64,000 nucleotides of DNA from the NCBI GenBank assembly GCA_951394405.1, contig OX596345.1, positions 62,001-126,000 of the forward strand, given 5' to 3'. Under the pieces are notes generated by a model. The model searched no databases, was not told the origin of the DNA, and saw only the letters and a program-made list of their open reading frames with translations. The stretch is from Coprinellus micaceus (Eukaryota; Basidiomycota; Agaricomycetes; Agaricales; Psathyrellaceae). The translations under genes were made by a program, and so were the position numbers. Positions 11,497 through 22,152 of this stretch are shown here, one piece after another; the stretch's first letter is position 1; the number at the start of each line of letters is the position of its first letter.

Positions 11497-12096
11497 ATGT
11501 CGTACAAGATGCAGATAGGCTTCTTGATGGACGGCCCAGTCCCGCCATCCCCCCCTTCCTCGGCCTCTTCATTCTTCCCTCGATATCCTCCCTCTCTTTC
11601 CTCCGCTTCCACTCCGACCTTGATGATCTCCCTTCCAGCGGCCCAGGATCACCCTTCCCTGCATGGAGTCTCCGCGCCACAGGGTAAGCGTTTGGGCTTT
11701 CGCGTAGGGAACTTGGTCCAGTTATCCAGCGGTCCCCCTCCGCGCATGAAAGTCCAGGCTCACCAGCTCTACGCCGCTTGGTACCGTCGTAAGTATATCG
11801 CCACAGCTACTCTCCGAAACACAACCGCACATTCAAGTTCCAGAGGAGGGTGTGGTGCTCACAGTGGGTTCACCCACGTGAACGCGGAGCTGGGGAGTAT
11901 GAAAGCGGTGAATAAGGTGATTATGCTGAAGTGGAAGAATGCGAAGGTGGAGGAGGAGGAGTGGAGGAAGGTAGCGGAGGTGTATGAGGGGAGGATGGCG
12001 GAGGGGAGTCACCGTGGAAGGGGGTATAGGCATGAGGATGTTGTGAGGAGGATGGAGGGGGATGGGTGGGTGCCGAAGGAGGAGTGGGAGTTTTGA
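11497..12096 (+). CDS. Family C protein, member C1, degenerate HMG-box-like
   Basis: 199 aa, single exon. The N-terminal 70 residues are Pro/Ser-rich and probably disordered. From about residue 85 comes the family core: H-Q-L-Y-x-x-W-Y-R-R-K, a spacer, N-K-V-I-M-L-K-W-K-N-A, then E-E-E-W-R-K-V-A-E-V-Y, and the tail H-E-D-V-V-R-R-M-E-G-D-G-W. The L-x-x-x-W-x-x-x-x-x-x-E-x-x-x-W-x-x-x-A pattern is like helices 2-3 of the HMG box in the transcription factor at 54.5 kb of this window. I therefore infer a diverged HMG-type DNA-binding fold, with low certainty. A GTAAGT inside the core looks like a donor, but splicing there runs into a stop, so the unspliced frame is kept. Convergent with A3. Confidence 0.7.
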   Translation: MSYKMQIGFLMDGPVPPSPPSSASSFFPRYPPSLSSASTPTLMISLPAAQDHPSLHGVSAPQGKRLGFRVGNLVQLSSGPPPRMKVQAHQLYAAWYRRKYIATATLRNTTAHSSSRGGCGAHSGFTHVNAELGSMKAVNKVIMLKWKNAKVEEEEWRKVAEVYEGRMAEGSHRGRGYRHEDVVRRMEGDGWVPKEEWEF

Positions 12097-12520
12097 GGGG
12101 TCGATATGTCGGGTGGTGGATTTTTGGCTTGGACGATGTGTTCTGCCTCGTCGTATTGTACTCTATTTCAGCTACTAATGTTCGGCCTATCCCTGCGTGT
12201 GCTATTCTTCGACCAGTTAACGTCGCTATGTCTCTCTTGATTGATCAAAAAATTCTTTTGACCCACAATTCCCACTAGCTTTGCCTGGGCGCTTATCCCA
12301 CGGCTCCGAAGCGCCCATCAAAGTCACGCTCGGAATGGGCGATCGGGTGGCACATAGGGGCTCGGCGAGTTCGGGGGGTGGTGGAGGATATGGCTGTACT
12401 CTGCGGGGTGGGTTTGGACCATTGGTCAATATGCTGTGCCGAAAGAAAGCTGCAAAAACACTGCATGAGAAACTAGTATACATTTGACACAGAAATGACG
12501 GGACGCTCTTTGCCGGTTAA

Positions 12521-13165
12521 TCATCCAGGTTGGGACGTCATTTGAACGAGAGGCTGGGCGTTTCCAAATTCCGATTGACTGAGGTTCTTGGATCGCACGT
12601 CGCGACGGGCACGGTACTTCCCCAAGTAACCATCCGAGCCATATTTGCCTTCGGCCGTGTTCTGCGGCCTGTGCAGTAGGCTGAAAATCTCCTTTTCCAG
12701 AAAGTTATCACTCCCAACCCAACCCATATCGCGCTCTATAAACAATAGCTCATCCCACATACCCCGTGTCACCACGACGATATTGCTTCCCCATACGATG
12801 TGTGCGCCTTCCTGGTCCCTCCAGCGATAGCTATCTGTCCCGTTGTCCCATTCCGCGCCTTTGGGTACCTTGACGAACCTCGGGAATATGTAAACAGTGT
12901 TCTTTCTGTGGATACCATCCGCGTCCTTCATCTTTTCCCTACCGGCACTGGGGGCGTGGTCCATGATGAGCCGGAGAAGGGCGCGCTTTATCTCAGGCTC
13001 CTTGTTAAGGGTCCAGAGCTCTTGCCGGAGGGCCACAAGTTCTTGGGGTTGGTCGTCGAAGACGCGTATATAAACCGCCGGGCGATGCGCGGGTGTGTCA
13101 ATGTCGCGAATTAGGGGACGAATCGCGTTCTTTACGAGGCACATGGTGACTTGAGGGGACTTCAT
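12521..13165 (-). CDS. Family A small protein, member A3 (unknown function)
   Basis: 214 aa, single exon. The ATG at 13165 was chosen because the frame upstream lacks another ATG and because MKSPQVTMCLVK resembles the start inferred for A4. The core W-R-D-Q-E-G-A-H-I-V ... V-V-V ... W-D-E-L-L-F aligns with the Y-W-x-x-x-G-E-x-I ... V-V-x-V ... V-L block of A1 and A4. A hydrophobic strand (P-A-V-Y-I-R-V-F-D-D) and a Lys/Arg-rich helix lie N-terminal to it. No signal peptide or TM segment. A TATA box lies 102 bp upstream, the same leader length as the C genes rather than the 43-48 bp of A1, A2 and A5. It is tail-to-tail with C1 (424-bp spacer). Function unknown. Confidence 0.65.
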   Translation of the reverse strand: MKSPQVTMCLVKNAIRPLIRDIDTPAHRPAVYIRVFDDQPQELVALRQELWTLNKEPEIKRALLRLIMDHAPSAGREKMKDADGIHRKNTVYIFPRFVKVPKGAEWDNGTDSYRWRDQEGAHIVWGSNIVVVTRGMWDELLFIERDMGWVGSDNFLEKEIFSLLHRPQNTAEGKYGSDGYLGKYRARRDVRSKNLSQSEFGNAQPLVQMTSQPG

Positions 13166-13258
13166 GGAGGCCGAAAGGACGGTCAGACAGGGCCGCAACG
13201 GCCGTACAGAAGAAGATGGCGGAGGAAGAGCCAGAGTAAAATCATCGGTCCCCTCCTG

Positions 13259-13267
13259 TTATATATA
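13259..13267 (-). promoter_or_regulatory. TATA box of A3
   Basis: TATATATAA on the minus strand, 5' end at 13267, 102 bp upstream of ATG 13165. Confidence 0.55.
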
Positions 13268-13283
13268 CTCGCACTTCGGGCTA

Positions 13284-13293
13284 GCTTTGATCA
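13284..13293 (-). promoter_or_regulatory. TGATCAAAGC motif upstream of A3
   Basis: Minus-strand TGATCAAAGC, 17 bp before the A3 TATA box. The same 10-mer, in opposite orientation, lies 9 bp before the C3 TATA box. Confidence 0.35.
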
Positions 13294-14117
13294 CGCCCAT
13301 TGACAATAGTCGAGATAGCTATGGACGGCCATTTATATAAGTGAGCAGGGACAGGAATCCTCGAGAATGGGTTATTCCACAACCCATTATGGTTGCGACG
13401 TGGGGCTTGGACCATGTGCTTATCTCTTGTAAAGGGCCACAGTGGGCCGTGGACGTGGATATGATCTCCGCATGTTGCATTCAGCACTTTGGGTTGCACA
13501 GCGGTCCCCATAATCGATCACCGTGGCCCTCAATAAAGAGCCTTGACGTTCCGTCCGTGGAGGTGATTGGCTGAGGAGTAGCTCTCTCAATTCAGCGTCA
13601 TACCTCCCCATAGTCTACGATGCCATGTAATCATGTACCTTCTGCTTGTATCCTGGGATCAACGAGCCAAGATGCATCCGATACCTCCCTTTGTGTAGTC
13701 GATAGCCATTGGTGTTGGTCAATCTTGAGAGTGGGATCTTCGAGGTCACGTCGGGCTGTACACCGCCCTTGATATGGGTCCGGCCGTAAGAATATACGGT
13801 TGCACACCTCGACATTGCGTGCCACTAAAGGGGCTCGAGTCAAGAGTCATTGTTCACAGCTATGTAAGCCCAAACATAATTTGAACTTATTTTGACCAAA
13901 ATAAAGTACTTTGTGCGCAGCGATAGCCCACGCATATTTATATTAGTTGAACGCGTGAGCCGGTGATACTCCATACCAGGATACCAGTCTGGATACAGGG
14001 CCGACTAGGTACGTTGCGGGCGATCGGACTACAGTATCACATACTCTGGGTGGCGTGGGCGCGACTATCGACGCTACACGAATGGGGTGACAGGAAGGAG
14101 CTATATCAGGCTGGCAC
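13294..14117. other. Spacer between A3 promoter and CorA-like gene; no supportable gene
   Basis: A plus-strand TATATAAG (about 13334) is followed by a small open frame to 13574 with no family similarity; I do not call it a gene. Otherwise nothing recognised. Confidence 0.5.
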
Positions 14118-16188
14118 CTAGGGTTGACCGTTCATCTCGTACTCACGATGCCCGTCGCTAGGCTTTCCTCCCCATAGCCTACGGTAGATCAACACGAATG
14201 GCCAGTGGAAGAACGCCTCCCAAAATGTGGTCTCGTCCTCCGTAACGAAAGGGTCGGTAGCTTCCCTAGCGATGGCCAAACGCATAGTCGCCCAGGTGAC
14301 GATGGCAGCGACAGGGAAGTAATGCGCAAGTGACCCAGTCTCGGATGTGATCTCCTTTACGTTCATGCCAAAGATGGCCTGCCCGTCGTCAACGTCAAGT
14401 TTGCGACCTATGTTAGGCAAAGGTACTCACGGCAATGAACCCAGCAGGGAGGAAGAGCACACTCAGATCGGCAATTCTCTTCATGGCTGACGGCAAACCG
14501 TCAGAGTGGTACGTTGGATTGTGAATTGTATACGCACCACGACTATCTTCGAGGGCCTTTTGGCCGCGCATTGTGTCGATGAGAGATTCGTGCACCGCGA
14601 TCCTGTGAAAAGCCTTCCTCCACTCCGATATTTGCTTCAATCGCATCGTCTGAATACCGAAGCTACTCACATGGTCCAGCATCTTCTCTTCCAGCCGCAG
14701 TTTGGACTTCAATCTGTCCACCTCCTGTAGGAGGCCATTGCACTCGCGACGCACAAATCCATCTTCGGGTGGCGCGAAGGGGTTCTCGGACTCCAGGATG
14801 AATTGGATGTCCTCTGTGAAACCATCCAGCGCGGATAGGCAATGATCGTAGTATGGGCGTATCGCTTTCGCTTCGTTCAAGGCGATTTTAGATGGGCCCA
14901 GATTGAAAGCATGCAAGGGTGCCTCCTGGAGGATTGGAGCATGTTGCTGCTATGTCTGATCCACTATACTCGGGGGGTGCTTACCAGGTTAACCATATGC
15001 CTCCACAGTACGTCGACGGCTTGATCCCAACCAGACAATGCGTGCCACAAATGAAGCAGGAGAACCAATGTCGGATCCGCCGATTCGCGGAACACCTGGC
15101 GCCAATGGAGGGATTGACTTGCGAGGTAGATGCGCTTTCGAAGCCAGACACTAGACGTTCCTCGAGGTGTATCGGAGTGGTGATATGAGAGGAGCGTGCT
15201 TCCATCAATACTGCGGATAAGGTATACGGACAGCAAGTCTACTTGAAGGTAGCCATCTTCTGTTATGTCGGAATAGATCAACTTCAATTCGTTGGAGACG
15301 CTCGAAATTGTCGACGTACCATCACTCAGCCTCAGAGGCGCGCGCACGTCTAACCCGCCGAACGTAGCGCGGCGCTTCCGGGCGTCCGCTTCATCCTTGG
15401 GTGTCGGACAGGCAATGACTTTGACAAATTTCAAGGTAATAGAGATGTCTGAGGGACGATCAGCAGGGCACGGCAATTACTCAAATAACATGCACGTACG
15501 ATCACCCTTTCTGCGCCTGATTTGCGCCTGAAAACGCGACGGTATCCAGTTGATGGATGACGAAAAGAAGGTAGGTTCGACGTTAAGTCTTTTAACGATT
15601 ACGGGATGCCTGACAGACAGTCGCAATATGACTCACCTGGCGCCTAGCATATGTAACAGTGGCCTAGACAAGCCCTCGAGAAAGAGAATCCTAACGTGGA
15701 CATTTTCCTGACGCTAAATTCAAAGAAGGTTGGGTGGTCAGATTCGAACAGGGGTTGAACTACGCGCAATCAATGTTCACCCCTTCGAAGTCGGCCAAGA
15801 GTCGCGCCCATACTTCCTCGTAGCTGCCCCCACCAAGATCTAGTCGTCCTGGATCGTGTACGAGGCCGGCATGGCTGAAATCGCACCTGAGAATGCCGAA
15901 GTTGGCGCCAGGGGCAGGAGACGTGCCGGCCCCATCAGACAGTCCACTGTTCTCAACCTGGGTCGTTGTCCAGTTGGGAAACTGGGATTCTGGATAGTCC
16001 TTCCAGCACTGTTCGTCAGTACGGGAACAGCACGGATCAGTTTCAAGTGACCCTGCCGAGTTGGGGTCAGCTCCCTTTACAACAGACTTCAGTGATATCC
16101 TCACCGCTACTCGGTATGCCTGGAACGTCTTGAAACGGGGATTAGAAGGAAATTCGTGGACCCATAGGAAGCTTGATCCATACCGTCG
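14118..16188 (-). CDS. CorA-like Mg2+ transporter family protein
   Basis: Minus strand. Resolved exons: ...15781; 15637..15707; 15500..15609; 14985..15448; 14431..14925; 14118..14378 (TAG). The phases close between these exons. The last large exon probably contains in-frame introns, one ending just before the codons for A-M-K-R-I-A. Signature features: SSSINWIPSRFQ and a G-D-H-I-S-I-T-L strand in the N-terminal soluble domain, a long coiled-coil region, then two C-terminal TM segments around F-L-P-A-G-F-I-A / A-I-F-G-M-N-V and H-Y-F-P-V-A-A-I-V-T. GMN is the CorA selectivity motif; here Phe precedes it instead of Tyr. The family forms pentameric divalent-cation channels in membranes. The 5' exon (15781 to about 16188) is open without an ATG, so the start and probably one more intron are unresolved. 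Confidence 0.88.
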
Positions 16189-17655
16189 ATGTCACAGAGC
16201 CATGGCCACGGCGCTGATGGCACACCCGATCTGTGACACAGCTCAGAGATCCTCGTATTGGTTGGCGGCATCGACGACTTCCTTCGCTAGACGTTAGGGG
16301 ACCGATGAAAGGGTACCAAGATTACTCTGACCCCCCGCTCAATGAGCCTGTGCGATTAAAAGAGTCGAAGAACAAGAGATTCGGGTGCACTCATTCGCAT
16401 CAGTGTGATCAGGGGGCCCAACCCTACAGATGGTGACCGAGGATCGTCGTGTCGCGCAAGTCTTTGTTTTTTGTACGGCTCAGGCACAATCCGCCAGGGA
16501 CCTATCAGCCCTGGCGCTGCCGTTCTCAACGAAATCCCTGTCTACAAGGGATAGGTCAGGACATACCAGAAGTCTAAGGTCGGTTATGGAGCGTCGAGGC
16601 AATTGCGGTGTAAGCCCCCTCCCCTAGGTGAGGCTGTCCATATAAAGGTCGGCGTTAGACGATTTAATAGGCCCGCTACTGGCATGCGACCATCGGGGGA
16701 ACATCCGGCGGCTTGATCGGCCTCGTTGCGTCCTTGTATGAGGCGAGGTTCAACGCCTTCCGCCACTGGACCGCCAGGCGGTGTCACCATCGCCTTGTTC
16801 TTCATGGAGATGACGCACAGTCGGGATCTCCAAGACACGAGAAGGAAACATTACTGAGAGGTTCGGGACATCGTACTCAACTTCCTGAGTCGCCATTGGG
16901 GGTTCTGGGAGAGCTTGTGTTGAGCTTGTCGCCTACGCAGTACGGCTGTGGAAAGCTCGAAACGGTGCATGACAGAAGCTGGGTTGAGGGTGATCACGTT
17001 CCAAGGGTCAGCGCCGAAAAAGAGGCTCGAACCATCCGCAATGGAAACGGTCAGCGCTACTCGTCGCCAGAACAGGCGGAGTGGAATCCTGCTTATAATC
17101 TGTAGTCTATTCGAGTTGCGGTTGGTTTGTCTCCCGTCGGCTAGCTCGGAGGAGTTACCATCAGACGGGGCGACCAGCGGGGGTGGTTTCCTAGAGCTAG
17201 GGACACAGGAGCCACTTGAGAGACGCCAGTCGCCATATAGCCCAAGCCTGATACAACCCCGTAGCGGTTGCGAAGATGGCAGAAAGGAGTTGATCTAGTC
17301 GCATTATGGTGCCGAAGTTGTCGTGTATCGTAGTCCAGCGTGTTACGAAGGCTCTGGAAGTCATTCTTGCCTCTAGAATAAACCCTAGTTTAGCTATATA
17401 GACATATTTACGTCTCACCTCTGCGGGGTGGTCACTGTAAGAAACACTTCACAAGACACGTGCAACACGGTTGTTGACTTTAGGTTTAACTTTAAATCGG
17501 AGCAGGGACCTTCCGGCAAACGCCGGAACCACAATCTGGGGTCTTGACTCTTGGCTACAACGAAGCAGTCTCTGAACGCAAGATTAACATTCATTCGTTC
17601 AGCTCGGTAACATCCAAAAAACGACGAAGCGCACTCTAGTATAGTCCCGAATCTA
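16189..17655. other. Spacer; no supportable gene
   Basis: Scattered short frames only; no motif or splice-consistent model. It probably includes the missing 5' end of the CorA-like gene on the left. Confidence 0.5.
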
Positions 17656-19449
17656 TTACTGAGGGCAATACAGGTCCAAGAAGGGCTTGATCTCGACGGT
17701 GACCTCATACGGGTACCGATCTCGCATCAAGGCCCTCCCACCGTCAGGTTCAGAGAAGCTCGTCACTAAAGCCCCTCTCTCCACCGCCTTCCCCCCCTTC
17801 ACTGCCCTCCCAAACCTCTCATTCTCCAACAAAGGCTTGAAGATACTAAAACACCTGGCCCCCTCAAATATCCCACACGATGACGGCTCCCTCGCGTCCC
17901 CAAATAGCCCAAGCCGATCCTCCCACTCTCTCCCAAAGGACTCATATCTTAATATCCTGACATTCTTGACGTACTTCCACTGGCATAGCAGCATGCGAAG
18001 AGATTTCGGGTACTGGGGGTCGTCGTCGATATCCGGAACCCGGGGGATACGAAATCGCAGATGGAGCCAACTGTCTCCGCTAAATACGGGTGCAGCGTTG
18101 GTGTCTATGGCAAGGTCCTCCGCAAAGGCGCGTACCAGGCCTGGCATATACGACCGTTTGTCCACAACGCGCCCAAACACAATCTCGACCTTGCGCGGGG
18201 GCCCTGTATGGGTGAGAGATAAGTAGTCATCCAGCTCGAATAGCGCCCTGTTGTGGGAGCTACCCGCGGCGTCGAGAACCATCTCAATCGCCTGGCACGG
18301 AGCTTGCCCGCAGTCGGACTTCCAGACCAATGCGAACTGGTGTGCCATTTCCCGAAGAACATCAGGATCGGGTCGACGTAAATCTGGTCCAGAGAAATGC
18401 GAACCGATAAGAAGGCGGACGTTGCATGTTCGGGGTATGGAGACGGACTTAACGACCATAGCACATGGCTCTACGTCCCCGCCAATGGTGAACTGTTTCA
18501 TCCGAGGAGGAAGTGGGAAGTTACCGAGCTCAGACTGAATATTCACCCCATTCGGCTGATCCGACGTCTTCAGGCCCCTGAACGAAACCTCTTCCAAGAA
18601 CTGCAGATCCTTCGCCACAACAAACCACGGAAGGACGGTTTCGAACCGCATATGCGACGCGCGTGTCCCCATCTTGAGGGTGACGAGGTTCTTAAAGGCC
18701 GGGTTCGACGGCGACGGAATCAAAAGGCATCCTTCAAGGACAAGGTGGCGAAGCGCCGACTCGCGATCCCCGAGGAAAGGTTGATCAGCCTCAAAGACAT
18801 CCAGCTTGCACCAACGAAACATGTAGTCTTCCACCCAAGAACGGATCACCAGTACTTTGAGACGCGGTGCGGGTTTTCGAAGTGCCTTTTCGAGATCGTG
18901 CGCTTTTCCTGCCTCGTACTTCAGCCCCTCGACGAAGGTCAGGTCCCTAATCGCCCTATAATAATTAGCCTGGTTCCCCCTCCAAACGGAGTCGATGTCA
19001 AGGACAACGGGTGTTGAGCCCGCAAGGGAAGAAAGAGATTTGAGTAACAGCGGCTCGAAGCTTACATCCAGTGACCGCGACGCGATCCAACTGCTCGACA
19101 GAACCACCCTAGCCCACTGCCTGCACACCAGCGCGAGCGCCGTCCGCTGGTGTAAGACGTGAAAATCGCGGTAGGGGAAAAGGAATGGCCGGCATAGGTC
19201 CATGTGGGAGCCTTTTGCATGATTCATCTCGCACCAGTGGACGGAGGGGGAAGGGAAGAAGTGCTTCACGGACGCGATGGCGAACTGGAAGATCGTCAGG
19301 AGGGTATCGGCGTCGAGTTTTCCGTTGCTCGGGTCTTCGGCGACAGGGACGGCCTGGGATGGACGCGCTTTACGCTTCCTCCTTCTATCCTTGAGATGGT
19401 CCATGAGCTGGGTATCGCTGAAAGGTGTGGTGGGTTCCCGACGAGGCAT
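17656..19449 (-). CDS. F-box-like protein
   Basis: 597 aa, one uninterrupted exon from ATG 19449. The N-terminus has a basic segment (K-D-R-R-R-K-R-K). The F-box-like element follows at about residues 45-115: L-D-A-D-T-L-L-T-I-F-Q-F-A, a His/Phe-containing insertion, then T-A-L-A-L-V-C-R-Q-W-A-R-V-V. The remaining 480 residues are hydrophobic/LRR-like strands typical of Agaricomycete F-box proteins, where this part recruits substrate to an SCF ubiquitin ligase (family knowledge). An in-frame ATG at 19482 directly follows a minus-strand TATAAA, so transcripts starting about 30 nt downstream would exclude it. It shares a 493-bp divergent promoter with C2. Introns are unusually absent. Confidence 0.72.
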   Translation of the reverse strand: MPRREPTTPFSDTQLMDHLKDRRRKRKARPSQAVPVAEDPSNGKLDADTLLTIFQFAIASVKHFFPSPSVHWCEMNHAKGSHMDLCRPFLFPYRDFHVLHQRTALALVCRQWARVVLSSSWIASRSLDVSFEPLLLKSLSSLAGSTPVVLDIDSVWRGNQANYYRAIRDLTFVEGLKYEAGKAHDLEKALRKPAPRLKVLVIRSWVEDYMFRWCKLDVFEADQPFLGDRESALRHLVLEGCLLIPSPSNPAFKNLVTLKMGTRASHMRFETVLPWFVVAKDLQFLEEVSFRGLKTSDQPNGVNIQSELGNFPLPPRMKQFTIGGDVEPCAMVVKSVSIPRTCNVRLLIGSHFSGPDLRRPDPDVLREMAHQFALVWKSDCGQAPCQAIEMVLDAAGSSHNRALFELDDYLSLTHTGPPRKVEIVFGRVVDKRSYMPGLVRAFAEDLAIDTNAAPVFSGDSWLHLRFRIPRVPDIDDDPQYPKSLRMLLCQWKYVKNVRILRYESFGREWEDRLGLFGDAREPSSCGIFEGARCFSIFKPLLENERFGRAVKGGKAVERGALVTSFSEPDGGRALMRDRYPYEVTVEIKPFLDLYCPQ

Positions 19450-19635
19450 TATTCTGAGGGCCGTCAAGAGATCTGCGGTCATTTTATACCTTTAGGACCC
19501 TCTACGTCAGCGTCACAATAACCATGGCATCCTTGATTGTTTGTGCGCGGGTGGTCGTCATGAGCAAAGCCAGTAGGAAGGGGTGTCGGCAGAATGGACC
19601 ATTGCCACATCCGCCGTACCGCCTCATCTCAGCTA

Positions 19636-19645
19636 TGGCCAAAGC
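19636..19645 (+). promoter_or_regulatory. TGGCCAAAGC motif, F-box/C2 divergent promoter
   Basis: First of two copies of the same 10-mer in this intergenic region. Confidence 0.35.
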
Positions 19646-19744
19646 AACTCAATTTCCAATCCGCACTTGGAAAATTCTAATCACGCTCCAACTGCGCATT
19701 AAGTATCTCAAAGACGCGAGCTCTATTTGGCTAGTCCTCTACAG

Positions 19745-19754
19745 TGGCCAAAGC
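19745..19754 (+). promoter_or_regulatory. TGGCCAAAGC motif, second copy
   Basis: Identical 10-mer 109 bp after the first and 198 bp before the C2 ATG. Confidence 0.35.
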
Positions 19755-19841
19755 ACCAGAACCGTTTATCACTCATCTCTCCGCGATGTGTTCCTCTTTG
19801 TCGTTTGCTTTGCCTCGCCTTACTTCCCAAGTCTCTGAAGG

Positions 19842-19849
19842 TATATAAG
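19842..19849 (+). promoter_or_regulatory. TATA box of C2
   Basis: TATATAAG 101 bp upstream of ATG 19943. Confidence 0.65.
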
Positions 19850-19942
19850 CGGCCGGAGGAGGCCTCTCAGATCTACCACGCCACCTCCAATCTCACCCAC
19901 TTCCACACAACAACCAACGTATCAATCACTCAAGTTTCAACC

Positions 19943-20482
19943 ATGTCCGACTATACGAACGTTCCGGAAGTCCCGGCGCCGCACCTCACTCAATCTTCGC
20001 CCACCCAATCCCGAACCACGGCCCCAGCTCCTCGCAACACGAGCCGTGCTCGGACAAAGTCCAGACCGTATCCCAGTCCCGCAAATCGCGATCGCACTGG
20101 CACCCTACCCACACAGAACGACCCACCCACCTCCGACAACGCAGGTCTCTCGAGTCCGAGGGCACTTCCAGCACCTCTGAAAATATCGGCCAGCCACCTC
20201 TACCAGGGATGGTACCGACGCAAGTTTACCCTCCTCCCCAACACCTCTCAAATTCCTGTGAGCGTGAGTGCGACGGGGAATGGGAAGCCCAAAAGCCTGA
20301 ATAGGCTCATTTTAGATCGGTGGAACTCTGCGAGTCAGAAAGAAAGGTGCGAATGGGAGAGCGTAGCAGCAGAGTACCGCCGGAAGATGGTGGAGACTGG
20401 AAGGTGGGAGTGCAGCCATGAAGAGGTCGTGAAGAGGATGGAAGAGGATGGGTGGGCTCCGGTCATTGAGTGGGGCTTTTGA
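19943..20482 (+). CDS. Family C protein, member C2, degenerate HMG-box-like
   Basis: 179 aa, single exon. The N-terminal 85 residues are Pro/Thr/Ser-rich with Arg-containing stretches. The core runs H-L-Y-Q-G-W-Y-R-R-K-F, then S-L-N-R-L-I-L-D-R-W-N-S-A, E-R-C-E-W-E-S-V-A-A-E-Y-R-R-K-M, and ends H-E-E-V-V-K-R-M-E-E-D-G-W. The R-W-N-S-x-x-x-x-E-x-x-x-W-E-x-x-A segment is the closest of the three members to the HMG box at 54.5 kb (Y-W-N-S-L-x-x-E-E-K-R-E-W-E-x-K-A). A DNA-binding role is inferred, not shown. No signal peptide. It is tail-to-tail with A4 (382-bp spacer), the same arrangement as C1/A3. Confidence 0.75.
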   Translation: MSDYTNVPEVPAPHLTQSSPTQSRTTAPAPRNTSRARTKSRPYPSPANRDRTGTLPTQNDPPTSDNAGLSSPRALPAPLKISASHLYQGWYRRKFTLLPNTSQIPVSVSATGNGKPKSLNRLILDRWNSASQKERCEWESVAAEYRRKMVETGRWECSHEEVVKRMEEDGWAPVIEWGF

Positions 20483-20864
20483 ATGTTGGGGAGAGTGAGG
20501 TGTCGGATATGCGAACGGGGTCGGGAGTCTGAGGTTGCGACCGTGTGCGGATCCTTTGTATGACGATTATGCTGCTGTATGTTTATGCGTAATTATGTCT
20601 CTGATGTGAATATGCTACTCCCAATAGACTCTTTGATATGCGGAACCCTTACCTGGAAATAGACATGAACACTAAGGTTGAGGGAACAGTGAGACGCATG
20701 GATCACGGTTCGATAGTAGGAAGCATACCAGCTCGAATCCAATCCTCACATCGAAAAGTTGAACGTCGTATGAAGAACGACAGCAACGTTACCCAGATCC
20801 CTTCAGTTCCTGTTTTCCCCCAGAGAAAAGGTAACATCCTCGGGCGTCGTGTTGCATTGGCGCA

Positions 20865-21382
20865 TCACGATCGCTTGCTTCCCCTGACCCAGTCCGCCAC
20901 CGCATGAGTCTCTTGCACTGTCACGCACCCGTCCGACAGCCCGTTCTCGTCGAACTCAGGCCAATAGAGAACGAGGTGGGCGTACTCGGAAACCTTGACG
21001 ACCCCGTGGGTTGCCTCCCGAATCACTTCGCCTCGGTAAGCCCAGTACCTCTTCCCGGAGAACGCACCGATCTCACAAGGACCAGAGACAATAGTTAGAT
21101 TGCCAAGGATAAATGCCAGGGTAGGACGACACAAGGGTTGGGCGTTTCCGCCAACGGTAAAGATTGGTTCGGTTCTGGGACAGTAAGTACTCAGGACCTC
21201 CACGACCTCGTACTTATTGCTGTTTGCATCAAAGTTGAGAATCCCGCGCGCGCGCGTTACGGGAACACATTTTCCGGTCGATCTTCCAGACCCAATTTCT
21301 CCACAACGAGTAGGCGTATTGTCACGATTTTAGATGCGTTCGACTCGCATAGGTAAACCGTAGTGCTTAGGCTAGTTTTCAT
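20865..21382 (-). CDS. Family A small protein, member A4 (two exons, 5' part inside inverted repeat)
   Basis: complement(join(20865..21219, 21261..21382)), 158 aa. The intron is 41 nt and consists largely of a CG dinucleotide run; a 57-nt alternative (donor GTGTTC) is also in frame. Exon 2 carries the clear family core: G-K-R-Y-W-A-Y-R-G-E-V-I-R-E, H-G-V-V-K-V, E-Y-A-H-L-V-L and a final A-V-A-D-W helix. Exon 1 starts MKTSLSTTVYLC and has a V-T-I-R-L-L-V-V strand. Exon 1, the intron and the first codons of exon 2 lie in the left arm of the 549-bp inverted repeat. An AT-rich TATA-like element (AATATAAC on the coding strand) lies about 48 bp before the ATG. No named domain; function unknown. Confidence 0.6.
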
Positions 21383-21762
21383 GGCAATTGAATGTTTTCT
21401 TTTGGTGGCCTGTGATTGAGGTTATATTTCGCTGAATTTGCTAGTATTGACCAATTTACGCAACATCTACTGAAGATACAAAGAATCCAAGGGTATTTAC
21501 AGGTAGCCCTGGATGTACTGCACTGCGTAGCGGCGTTTATTTGATAGAAAACGGTCAACGGAGTGTTGGGATAGGGTAGGTATTCTCGCCGTGGGCACTT
21601 GGCGGCCCATCAATTCACCGAAACTTACCGCCCGTATTACTCCAGCTAGACTTCACCTATTTCCAATCGGACTTCACATAGCAGCTCTAGCTACCATTCT
21701 ATAGTGCTTGGGCGAAAATATTTGCCACTACCTGAGCAGGACGCCAGCGAGAAACGGAGTGC
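21214..21762 (+). repeat. Inverted repeat, left arm (549 bp)
   Basis: Pairs with 22371..22919 as the reverse complement. The coordinate sum is constant at both ends (44133), so there is no net indel. I compared most of the arm by eye and saw one mismatch, at 21714. It contains the promoter, exon 1 and intron of A4. Confidence 0.95.
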
Positions 21763-21952
21763 AAGATTGGATGCCCCTGAGAGACCAGTGTACGTGCTGA
21801 TGTTCTTGACACTCAGATGACAGGCCATGGTCAGAGCCATGGTCCTAACCTCTGCTGATATAGCCTTTCCTCGCATTGAGGTCCTGGCCATGGTGAATGA
21901 ACGATAACAAAAGACGTAGGCCTCGATCGACATCAATTCGGTGACTTTGGCT
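21744..21952 (+). repeat. 209-bp exact direct duplication, copy left of the gap
   Basis: Identical to 22153..22361 and ends exactly where the N run starts. This looks like two contig ends that overlap but were not merged. Confidence 0.9.
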
Positions 21953-22152
21953 NNNNNNNNNNNNNNNNNNNNNNNNNNNNNNNNNNNNNNNNNNNNNNNN
22001 NNNNNNNNNNNNNNNNNNNNNNNNNNNNNNNNNNNNNNNNNNNNNNNNNNNNNNNNNNNNNNNNNNNNNNNNNNNNNNNNNNNNNNNNNNNNNNNNNNNN
22101 NNNNNNNNNNNNNNNNNNNNNNNNNNNNNNNNNNNNNNNNNNNNNNNNNNNN
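21953..22152. other. Assembly gap (200 N)
   Basis: Exactly 200 N within the loop of the inverted repeat. A round gap size with identical flanks indicates a scaffolding artefact rather than missing unique sequence. Confidence 0.95.

Noticed and set aside
11784..11842. GTAAGT donor inside C1
   Set aside because: Splicing to the next AG acceptor leads to a stop after about 13 codons and deletes the conserved core; unspliced reading matches C2 and C3.
15760..16104. Open frame ending in TAG that could be a separate small gene
   Set aside because: A donor at 15780 joins it in frame to the CorA-like exon at 15707, giving the expected continuous N-terminal domain, so it is the 5' exon of that gene.
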